Translations under genes and position numbers: made by a program
Notes under the pieces: model-generated
The model's database searches: none
The model's input: the letters and a program-made list of their open reading frames with translations, nothing else
Told to the model about the DNA's origin: nothing
Source of the DNA: J088 sp003695505 [NCBI: Candidatus Dadabacteria bacterium]
GTDB lineage: Bacteria > J088
Direction: 5' to 3'
Length of the DNA: 10,933 nucleotides
Assembly (NCBI GenBank): GCA_003695505.1
Contig: RFIY01000092.1
Location: 1 to 10,933 of the forward strand
Shown here: positions 1 through 7,000 of the stretch, one piece after another
Numbering within the stretch: position 1 is the first letter of the stretch
How the letters are laid out: each line of letters starts with the position of its first letter

Positions 1-922
1 CGACTACACCAAGGAACTGACCACCTACACCTCGACCCGCTGCCTGCTCGGCAAGGAATTCCGCGAACACCTGACCAGCGAATTCGCCGCCGTCTACAAG
101 GACCTCGAACACGGCGTCAGCCCGATCGCGGTCATGAATCCGCATCTGCCGTTGCCGGCCTTCCGACGTCGCGACCGCGCGCGTGTGAAGCTTGGTCAGA
201 TGATCGGCGGCATCATCGACGCGCGCCGCGCCCAGGACGTCGTCGGCGACGATTTCATGCAGACATTGATGGACGCGCGCTACAAGGACGGTCGCGCGCC
301 GACCTCCGAGGAGATCACCGGCATCCTGATTGCGCTGATGTTCGCCGGCCACCACACCAGCTCGGTCACGGCCGCCTGGACCATGCTGGAACTGCTGCGC
401 CATCCGGCGATCCTGCAGCGGGTTCTCGACGAACTCGATTGCGCCCTCGGCGACGCGGCCGACTTCAGCTTTGATGCGCTGCGCAAACTCGATCTGCTCG
501 AACGCGTCGTCAAGGAAACGCTGCGCCTGCATCCACCGCTGATCATGCTCACCCGTCGGGTGATGCACGATTTCGAATACAAGGGCTGGGTGCTGCCGAA
601 GGGCTTTTACGCCGTCGTCTGCCCGAACGTCAGCCACATGGTGCCCGAAGAGTTCGCGAACCCGGAGCGATTCGACCCCGACCGCTGGCTGCCCGAACGC
701 GGCGAGATCACGTCGCCGTTCAAGTGGGTTGCCTTCGGCGGCGGGCGACACAAGTGCACGGGCAACGCGTTCGCACTGATGCAGATCAAGACGATCTTTG
801 CGGTGCTGCTGCGCAATTTCCGCTTCGAGTCGGTCGGCGATCCGGTCGAGGCCGAGTACCAGAATCTGGTCGTCGGACCAAAGCCGCCGGCGCGCGTCCG
901 CTACACCCGCATTCGCGGATGA
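1..922 (+). CDS. cyp51: Sterol 14-alpha-demethylase, cytochrome P450 CYP51 (5' end outside window)
   Basis: This is a haem monooxygenase that removes the 14-alpha-methyl group of sterol precursors with O2 and electrons from a redox partner. The frame is open from base 2 and gives 306 residues. CYP51s are about 450 aa, so roughly the first 145 are missing upstream; the ATG at 134 is internal. In fragment numbering, the I-helix motif FAGHHTSS is at about 114-121, followed by the ExxR helix (KETLR), a PERF motif, and the haem loop FGGGRHKCTG with the ligand Cys at residue 252 (bases 755-757). The FAGHHTSS I-helix, the LTTYTSTRCLLGKEFR segment and the KETLRLHPPLI stretch match remembered Mycobacterium tuberculosis CYP51, which separates it from other P450s. 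Its stop overlaps the next start (ATGA), so it is translationally coupled to the cyclopropyl sterol isomerase gene. All key motifs visible in the fragment are intact. Confidence 0.95.
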   Translation, partial: DYTKELTTYTSTRCLLGKEFREHLTSEFAAVYKDLEHGVSPIAVMNPHLPLPAFRRRDRARVKLGQMIGGIIDARRAQDVVGDDFMQTLMDARYKDGRAPTSEEITGILIALMFAGHHTSSVTAAWTMLELLRHPAILQRVLDELDCALGDAADFSFDALRKLDLLERVVKETLRLHPPLIMLTRRVMHDFEYKGWVLPKGFYAVVCPNVSHMVPEEFANPERFDPDRWLPERGEITSPFKWVAFGGGRHKCTGNAFALMQIKTIFAVLLRNFRFESVGDPVEAEYQNLVVGPKPPARVRYTRIRG

Positions 923-1755
923 GCAATCTGTTCTCGCCCAACCCCGCGAAGGCGGCCGTGGAACGCTGGTGGCTGCTCTATACGCCGGTCTGGGGGATCC
1001 TGGCTGGCGGCGTGATGCTGTCGGGGCTCGCCGACCACTGGACCGACCTGCCGCTGATGGCCTTTGCCCTGTTGCTCGCCGTCGGCGCGATCGTGCCACC
1101 GATCCTGCGTCGGAATCACGAACGCGATCTTCCCTGGCATCGGACGACCGCGTGGCGGTTCGGACTCAGTGTCATCCTGATTTCGTTCTTTGGCAATTAC
1201 AGTTGGTGTCCGTATTTCTACGATGTCCTGCACATGCATTACGGCTTCCAGACGCAGTGGAACATCCGCAACAATCCGACGCAGATGTATGTGATGACGG
1301 TGCCCTACTTCGCGACGTATGCGGTCCTGCTGACGATGAGCTGGCGGCTGGCGATGCGGGCGCTGGCCGGTCTGCCACGCCTGTTGCAGCTCGCCGCCGC
1401 AAGCCTGACGGCCTTCGCAGTTGCGTTCCTGGAAACACTGCTGAATGCCAATCCGTGGCTCGCATCGCTGTTCTGCTACGACGATATGAAACTGATGCTG
1501 ACGTTCGGCACGTTCTTCTACGGCATGCTGTTCGTCGTCGTCCAGCCGGTCTGGGTCTGGCTCGACGAAGATCCCGACCGGCCGCAAAAGCAGCGCGACG
1601 TCTGGCTCTGGTGCGGCGCGGCGATGTATGCATCGGTACTCGTCGCCGATCTGATTCAGTACGAGATCGCCCCCCATTTCACCACGGTCGAAGCCGGCGC
1701 CTGGCAGCACAACCTGCGCGACTGGGACGACGGCTGCCTGATCCGCCCCGACTGA
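919..1755 (+). CDS. CPI1: Cycloeucalenol cycloisomerase-like protein (cyclopropyl sterol isomerase)
   Basis: The plant family opens the 9-beta,19-cyclopropane ring of cycloeucalenol to give obtusifoliol, the CYP51 substrate in plants. The 278-aa product is polytopic and matches the plant enzyme in length (about 280 aa) and in motif order. PNPAKAAVERWWLLYTPVW (residues 8-26) parallels plant PNPSK...LLYTPFW. GNYSWCPYFYDVL (92-104) parallels GNYFWTHYFFKVL. The W-N-I-R-N-N-P segment (114-120) parallels W-K-M-N-N-V-P. AFLETL (169-174) parallels AYLETI, and WLDE (214-217) parallels RMDE. About six hydrophobic segments are visible, consistent with an inner-membrane protein. I chose the ATG at 919 because it overlaps the cyp51 stop as ATGA and precedes the conserved N-terminus; there is no strong Shine-Dalgarno sequence, so reinitiation is likely. 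The comparison with plants is from memory, and activity is inferred. Confidence 0.88.
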   Translation: MSNLFSPNPAKAAVERWWLLYTPVWGILAGGVMLSGLADHWTDLPLMAFALLLAVGAIVPPILRRNHERDLPWHRTTAWRFGLSVILISFFGNYSWCPYFYDVLHMHYGFQTQWNIRNNPTQMYVMTVPYFATYAVLLTMSWRLAMRALAGLPRLLQLAAASLTAFAVAFLETLLNANPWLASLFCYDDMKLMLTFGTFFYGMLFVVVQPVWVWLDEDPDRPQKQRDVWLWCGAAMYASVLVADLIQYEIAPHFTTVEAGAWQHNLRDWDDGCLIRPD

Positions 1756-1773
1756 ACGGAAAGAGAGCCCCCG

Positions 1774-2490
1774 ATGAACCTGATCCCTTCGCGAAACCTG
1801 AGAACCCTGGTCATCGTCTGCCTGTGTGTAATCGGCATTGGCTTTCCGGTTGCGTCGAGCTGGGTGTTCCTGCTCGACGGCGACCGCCGCCTGGCCGCGA
1901 ACATCATGGCGCTGAGCTACCTGATCGGCTTCTACGGGATGTTCCTGTCACCGTGGCTCAAGGTCGGCGACCTGCGCGACTGGAGCACCTGGCGACGCCT
2001 GCGCGCGACGGTCACGATCTGGCTCTGGACGGTCTATCTGACCGCGGTGATCTGGGAACTGCCGTGGCTGCTGTTCCACGAAACGATCCGCGCGGCCAAA
2101 GACGAACTGTGGGCCTACAGCTGGTGGGCCTACATCGACGGCGGCGACATCCGCTATGCCGGCTGGGATCCGACGATCGCGACGCTGGAGTGGTTCACGG
2201 TCATCAACGCGCTGATCGGGTTGCCGGTCCTGATCCACTGGGTCCGCAATGGGCGCAAACCGGGCTGGCCGCTGTTCGTGTTCATGTTCACCGGCGCATC
2301 CCACTTCTACCAGACGATGCAGTACTACGTCAGCCAGGCGTTGCAGGACTTCGCCCACGTCGGCGACACCGCATTCGACCTGTATGTACGCTTCTTCATG
2401 GTCAACTCGCCCTGGGTGCTGCTTCCACTCTGCGTCTGGTGCTACGCCTGGTGGGAACTGTCGCCCGATGCGCCGGAGCGGGAATCGTAA
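1774..2490 (+). CDS. ebp: EBP-family (EXPERA domain) sterol delta8-delta7 isomerase-like protein
   Basis: EBP isomerases move the sterol C8 double bond to C7 in the membrane. This 238-aa protein has about five hydrophobic segments and a clear EBP core. It shows Glu95, Glu103, a GDxRY motif at 124-128, Glu139 followed by Thr142, and Asn211 with Trp214 in VNSPW. These align with human EBP Glu80, Glu88, GDSRY, Glu122, Thr125, Asn193 and Trp196. The catalytic-site His76 of human EBP falls on Ala91 in an ungapped alignment from the Glu, so it seems to be missing. The gene starts 18 nt after the CPI stop, with GGAAAGAGAG at 1758-1767. It is the last visible gene of the sterol operon and is convergent with the membrane-protein gene 33 nt downstream. 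A different EXPERA-family role is possible, but context favours sterol isomerisation. Confidence 0.82.
   Translation: MNLIPSRNLRTLVIVCLCVIGIGFPVASSWVFLLDGDRRLAANIMALSYLIGFYGMFLSPWLKVGDLRDWSTWRRLRATVTIWLWTVYLTAVIWELPWLLFHETIRAAKDELWAYSWWAYIDGGDIRYAGWDPTIATLEWFTVINALIGLPVLIHWVRNGRKPGWPLFVFMFTGASHFYQTMQYYVSQALQDFAHVGDTAFDLYVRFFMVNSPWVLLPLCVWCYAWWELSPDAPERES
2407..2490 (+). repeat. Direct repeat copy A: end of the EBP-like gene, repeated at 8888-8971
   Basis: The last 28 codons including the stop of the EBP-like gene recur at 8888-8971 in the same orientation. By hand count 72 of 84 bases match. Within 2413-2479 62 of 67 match, including a 33-base perfect run at 2419-2451. Both copies lie immediately downstream, in transcript terms, of one of the two paralogous minus-strand membrane-protein genes. 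This points to duplication of a block spanning the EBP end and the convergent gene. Confidence 0.9.
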
Positions 2491-2523
2491 CCGCACGTCA
2501 CTGGCGAACCGGACAAACCCCGC

Positions 2524-3828
2524 TCAAAAACGAACCCGCACGCCGAACGTCGCGCCGCCCGGCAACGCGGCGACGAGTGGCGCGGCCTGGATCGCTGCGG
2601 CACGCTTGCCGCGAAGCACCCGACCAGCCTTGTGGCCGATGACCAGCGACGGCAGACCAGTTGCGATCAGGCCACCGCCCACACCACCAAGCGCACGCGC
2701 CTTCTTTCTAGACTTCGGTGCAAGGTAGGGCTGGCAGACATCTTCCTCGAGTAACCGGGAATAGAAGCAGTTGCTGACACGGACCTCCTGCTTGTACGCT
2801 GCGGAACTCGCGGCGATCGCCGTGCCCGCGCCGATCGCGCTGTAGGCGTAGGCCAGGTGGCTGCGCCGCAGCCGTTCCACTGGACGCACGCTGCGCAGCG
2901 CGCGAAGACTGGTCGGTTGCAGGGCAGACGCTCTGTCAGCGGCAAGTGGTTGCCCATCAGCGGAAAGGATACGCAGCGTGCGCCGATCGGCGGTCGCGCC
3001 AAAGCCGATGGCGATCACGCCTGATGCGGCCAACATCGATCCGGACAGGATCAGCAGCTCGCCACCGAGCGGAGCCCGTTGTTCGGTACGAACCCAACAC
3101 CCACCATCACCGTTGCAATGGGTGCGCTCGATCTCGTCGTCCGTCCGGGCGACCATCCCGAACAACAGCGCGGATGACGCCAGGGCGGCGCCGCCATAAG
3201 CAAGCTGTCTGCGTGTGGCAAGAGCCGGGTTCCACGCGGGGTTGATGCGATTGTGCAGCGCACGTGCGTGACCAAGCAGGAATGCGCCGAGCATCGACCC
3301 ACTGATCAGCGGTCCCAAAGTATATTTCGACAACCAGTTGGCGTCGCTTGTCTTCACCGCCGCCGCAGCTCCCGAGGCGATCGAACCGACAAGGATCACT
3401 GCACCGCCAACGGACTCCCGAACAACCCGCCGATGCATGCGGCTCGAAGCTTCTTTCGGCAATCTCGCTGCCCGGACGGCTGCGACTGGGAACCAGACCT
3501 GGCCGATCGCGTTACCCATCACCCCAAGCGCAGCCGCCGGTATCGAAAAATTGTTCACAAACGCTTCGCGCCAGGCGCACTCGCGGGACTCACAGGGCTC
3601 GTCCCGGTCCCAGTTTTCCACCATCATGGCAAATGCGAGCGCGCCCAGCGCGGCGCTGCCAAACCGCACAACACCTGCCGCGAGCAGCCTGTTTTGCGCG
3701 CGCCAGGACGCCTCCGTCAGTAGAGCCGCGCCAGAGGCTTCATGGCCATAGGCGGTCTCTGCGCCAGCGGCCCTCGGCTGCAAGAGGGCCGCCGCAATCA
3801 GGAACGCTGACAGTGTCGTCCGAAACAC
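2524..3828 (-). CDS. Unrecognised multi-hairpin membrane protein with three Cys-pair loops (paralogue 1)
   Basis: I do not recognise this family. The 434-aa product starts with a signal-like sequence (VFRTTLSAFLIAAALLQPRA, then AGAET). It then has several Gly/Ala-rich hydrophobic segments in pairs. Three pairs enclose short polar loops with two cysteines each: Cys79/84, Cys238/244 and Cys354/365. Arg/Lys-rich linkers join the pairs. WRAQNRLL (42-49), WFPVA (112-116), RRVVRE (133-138) and LGAFLLGHA (180-188) all recur in the paralogue at 8980-10302. The protein ends in FGVRVRF with a terminal Phe. I chose the GTG at 3828 because it has GGGGAAG just upstream, puts the signal-like segment first and gives a length like the paralogue's. 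The frame stays open up to 3975, but that extension looks unlike a protein N-terminus. It is convergent with the EBP-like gene. Coding status is supported by the conserved paralogue. Confidence 0.82.
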   Translation of the reverse strand: MFRTTLSAFLIAAALLQPRAAGAETAYGHEASGAALLTEASWRAQNRLLAAGVVRFGSAALGALAFAMMVENWDRDEPCESRECAWREAFVNNFSIPAAALGVMGNAIGQVWFPVAAVRAARLPKEASSRMHRRVVRESVGGAVILVGSIASGAAAAVKTSDANWLSKYTLGPLISGSMLGAFLLGHARALHNRINPAWNPALATRRQLAYGGAALASSALLFGMVARTDDEIERTHCNGDGGCWVRTEQRAPLGGELLILSGSMLAASGVIAIGFGATADRRTLRILSADGQPLAADRASALQPTSLRALRSVRPVERLRRSHLAYAYSAIGAGTAIAASSAAYKQEVRVSNCFYSRLLEEDVCQPYLAPKSRKKARALGGVGGGLIATGLPSLVIGHKAGRVLRGKRAAAIQAAPLVAALPGGATFGVRVRF

Positions 3829-3843
3829 ATCGCTTCCCCACGA

Positions 3844-3863
3844 ACGTCGATTCACGTCGATTC
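3844..3863 (-). repeat. Perfect 10-bp tandem repeat over the start region of paralogue 1
   Basis: On the minus strand GAATCGACGT occurs twice in direct succession (plus strand ACGTCGATTC at 3844-3853 and 3854-3863). One copy runs into the presumed -10 TAGAAT and the other covers the likely transcription start. It could be a regulator site with one-helical-turn spacing, or a chance duplication. The paralogue's promoter lacks it. Confidence 0.6.
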
Positions 3864-3865
3864 TA
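3860..3865 (-). promoter_or_regulatory. Probable -10 element (TAGAAT) for paralogue 1
   Basis: TAGAAT on the minus strand lies 31 nt before the GTG start at 3828. The paralogue at 8980-10302 has the same hexamer 30 nt before its ATG, with a good -35 there. No convincing -35 is visible at 17 nt here, so this promoter may be weak or activator dependent. Confidence 0.5.
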
Positions 3866-4017
3866 GCAGCAGAGGCGCCGATCGGCGAGTTCCAGGCGGC
3901 CACCGAGGTTGAACCGAACCGGCCTGTGTCGACCGACCGGGATCTACACCACCGGCCGCGTGTGCAGCGAGCCACGCCCGTCGTACAACGTGTCGCCGAC
4001 CAGATCGTGGTTTCAGA

Positions 4018-4031
4018 TTGATCCAGATCAA
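4018..4031 (+). promoter_or_regulatory. FNR/ANR-type operator upstream of nifJ
   Basis: TTGATCCAGATCAA is a perfect copy of the TTGAT-N4-ATCAA consensus bound by FNR/ANR/Crp-type oxygen-sensing activators. Its centre (4024.5) is 41.5 bp before 4066, which is the expected transcription start for the -10 at 4054-4059. That is the standard geometry of a class II activated promoter. It predicts induction of nifJ and the following gene under low oxygen. Confidence 0.82.
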
Positions 4032-4053
4032 GGAAATGGCGCGCTTGCGTCGC

Positions 4054-4059
4054 TAGGAT
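4054..4059 (+). promoter_or_regulatory. Probable -10 element of the nifJ promoter
   Basis: TAGGAT matches TATAAT at four of six positions, including the key first A and last T. A start near 4066 would leave a leader of about 29 nt to the proposed start codon. There is no good -35, as expected when an FNR-type activator occupies that place. Confidence 0.6.
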
Positions 4060-4082
4060 AAGACACGGATCCGGACAAGTAC

Positions 4083-4097
4083 GGGAGGTGCGTCATT
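4083..4097 (+). promoter_or_regulatory. Shine-Dalgarno sequence and probable ATT start codon of nifJ
   Basis: GGGAGGTG at 4083-4090 is followed after CGTC by ATT at 4095. The reading frame is open only from 4062, after a TAA at 4059-4061. Between there and the conserved YPITPASPMGE motif it holds no ATG, GTG or TTG until the ATG inside that motif at 4197. ATT at 4095 has ideal spacing and yields MSERLIIDGNEAAARIAY, a typical family N-terminus. The CTG at 4107 is too far from the ribosome-binding site. The GTG at 4088 is out of frame. Confidence 0.65.
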
Positions 4098-7000
4098 TCC
4101 GAACGACTGATCATCGACGGCAACGAGGCCGCAGCCCGAATCGCCTACCAGCTCAATGACGTCGTCGCGATCTATCCGATCACGCCCGCCTCGCCGATGG
4201 GAGAATGGGCTGACCAGTGGGCGAGCGATGGACGGGCGAACCTGTGGGGCAACGTGCCCCAGGTCGTCGAAATGCAGTCCGAAGGCGGCGCCGCCGGCGC
4301 CGTGCACGGTTCGCTGCAGGCCGGGGCGCTGACGACGACCTTTACGGCTTCGCAGGGTCTGCTGCTGATGCTGCCGAACATGTTCAAGATCGCGGGCGAG
4401 CTGACGTCGATGGTCATGCACGTCGCAACCCGTTCCGTGGCCACACATGCGCTGTCGATCTTCTGCGACCACTCCGACATCATGGCGGCGCGCGCAACCG
4501 GTTTCGCAATCCTGATGTCGAACAATGTCCAGGAAGTCATGGATATGGCGCTGATCGCCCAGGCTGCGACGCTGGCGGCACGCGTGCCATTCATTCACGC
4601 GTTCGATGGCTTTCGCACGTCTCACGAAATCAGTGACATCACGCCGCTATCCACCGACACGATCCGGGCCATGATCGACGACCGTCTTGTTCTGGCCCAC
4701 CGGGAACGTGCGCTCAATCCGGACCGGCCGGTGCTGCGCGGCAGCGCGCAGAATCCAGACGTCTTCTTTCAGGCGCGCGAAGCCGTCAACCCGTTTTATC
4801 TCGCGACACCGGGCATCGTCCAGGAGACGATGGACGCCTTCGCCGCGCAAACCGGGCGACAGTACCATCTGTTCGAATATCTGGGTTCGCCGGAGGCGGA
4901 AGACGTCATTGTCGCGATGGGGTCAGCCTGTGATACCATCGCGGCAACGGTCGCGGCGCTCCAGACATCGGGCCATCGTGTCGGGCTGCTCAAGGTGCGC
5001 CTTTACCGGCCATTCGATGCAGAGGCGATGCTTGCTGCACTGCCAGCAACCGTACGTCGCATCGCGGTTCTCGATCGCACCAAGGAGCCAGGCGCCCCTG
5101 CCGAGCCGCTCTGTCTCGACGTCATGTCCGCATTTGCCCGCTGCACGGACGACCGGCCGCGCCCGATCATCTGCGGCGGACGCTACGGCCTCTCATCAAA
5201 GGAGTTCACGCCGGCGATGGTCGCGGCGATCTTCGATGAGCTGGGCACGGACTCGCCACGCCCGACCTTCACGGTGGGCATCCGCGACGACGTGACGCAC
5301 CTGAGCCTGGACGTCCCTGCGACCGAGCCGGTTTCGAGCGAAGACGGCACCGTCGAGGCTGTCTTCTGGGGACTCGGATCGGACGGCACCGTCGGCGCAA
5401 ACAAGAACAGCATCAAGATCATCGGGGAACGAACCGATCTGCACGTCCAGGGCTATTTCGTCTACGATTCCAAGAAGTCCGGCGCGGTCACGATTTCGCA
5501 TCTGCGCTTCGGGAAGCAACCGATTCGACGGCCCTGGCTGATCGAGACCGCGGGATTCGTCGCCTGCCACCAGTTCTCTTTTCTGCGCCGTTTCGATGTG
5601 CTGGGGATGGCCGCCGACGGCGCGACGTTCCTGCTCAACTCGCCGCACGGGCCAGAGCACACCTGGACCCATCTGCCGCAACGCGTTCGCGACCAGATCC
5701 GTGCGAAACAGCTCCGGTGTTTCGTGATCGATGCATATCGAATCGCCCGCGAACACGGACTGCGCGGGCGCATCAATACGGTCATGCAGACCTGCTTTTT
5801 CAAACTGGCCGGCGTGTTGCCGGAGCAGGAGGCGCTCGACTGCATCCGGGCCGGCATCCGCAAGACCTATGGCAAGCGCGGCGAGGTCGTGGTCGAGCAC
5901 AATCTCGCCGCTGTAGACATCGCTCTCGACAACCTGCACGCCCTGCAGATTCCGGACGTGGATGATGGCGAGGCGCCACCGCTCTGGCAACCCGATCTGT
6001 CGAACGCTCCGGTCTTCGTGCAGAACGTCACCTGGCCGATGATCGACCGTCGCGGCGACGAACTTCCGGTCAGCGCCCTGCCGCCGGATGGAACCTTTCC
6101 AACCGCGACCGCACGTTGGGAAAAGCGCAATATCGCCCTCGAGATTCCCGAATGGGAACCGGATCTGTGCATCCAGTGCGGCAAGTGCGTCCTGGTCTGC
6201 CCGCACGCCGTCATTCGCGCCAAGATCTGCGAACCGGACCAGGTCGCCGATGCGCCTGAGGGATTCCGCACCGCTCCCGCACGCTGGAAGGGCCTCAAGG
6301 AGCTCCGGTACACATTGCAGGTTTCGCCAGAAGACTGTACCGGCTGCCGCGCCTGCGTCGAAATTTGTCCTGTCAAGGACAAGCGCCAGGTCAAACGCAA
6401 GGCGCTGAACATGGTGCCGCTCGACCCGATCCGCGATCGCGAGCGCACGAACTGGTCGTTCTGGCTCGACCTGCCCGATCCGCAGCCGCCCGGTCTGAAC
6501 CTGAATCTGGTCAAGGACGTACAACTGCTGCAACCACGGTTCGAGTTTTCCGGCGCCTGCGCCGGCTGCGGTGAGACCCCGTACCTGAAGCTGATGTCGC
6601 AACTGTTCGGTGATCGTGCGCTCGTCGCCAATGCCACCGGCTGTTCGTCGATCTACGGCGGGAACCTGCCGACCACGCCCTGGGCCGTCGACCGCGATGG
6701 CCGCGGACCGGCCTGGTCGAACTCACTGTTCGAAGACAATGCCGAATTCGGACTGGGCATGCGCATCGCGCTCGACGCGCAGGAGCGATACGCCCGCAGC
6801 CTGCTCGACGCGCTGTCGGCCGACGAGCGCATCGACAATCTGCGCCGTGAGCTGTTCAATGAAGCACTCCCGCCCGAAGAGCTCCACGACCCGGCGCGCC
6901 GCCGCCTCGTCATCGACCGGCTCCGCCAGGTTCTGGTCGGCATCAACGATCCTCGCGCCGCCGATCTGTTGATGATCGCCGACATACTCGTGCCGCGTTC

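Noticed and set aside
798-2642. Long open frame of 614 codons on the plus strand across the sterol genes
   Set aside because: It overlaps three recognised genes in another frame and its Arg/Ala-rich translation is typical of a high-GC shadow.
3829-3975. 49-residue N-terminal extension of paralogue 1 up to 3975
   Set aside because: It would bury the signal-like segment, has no counterpart in paralogue 2 and would run through the presumed -10 and tandem repeat. The GTG at 3828 has a ribosome site.
5196-6602. Long minus-strand open frame opposite nifJ (468 codons)
   Set aside because: It is antisense to conserved nifJ domains, with low-complexity high-GC composition and no ribosome site or family resemblance.
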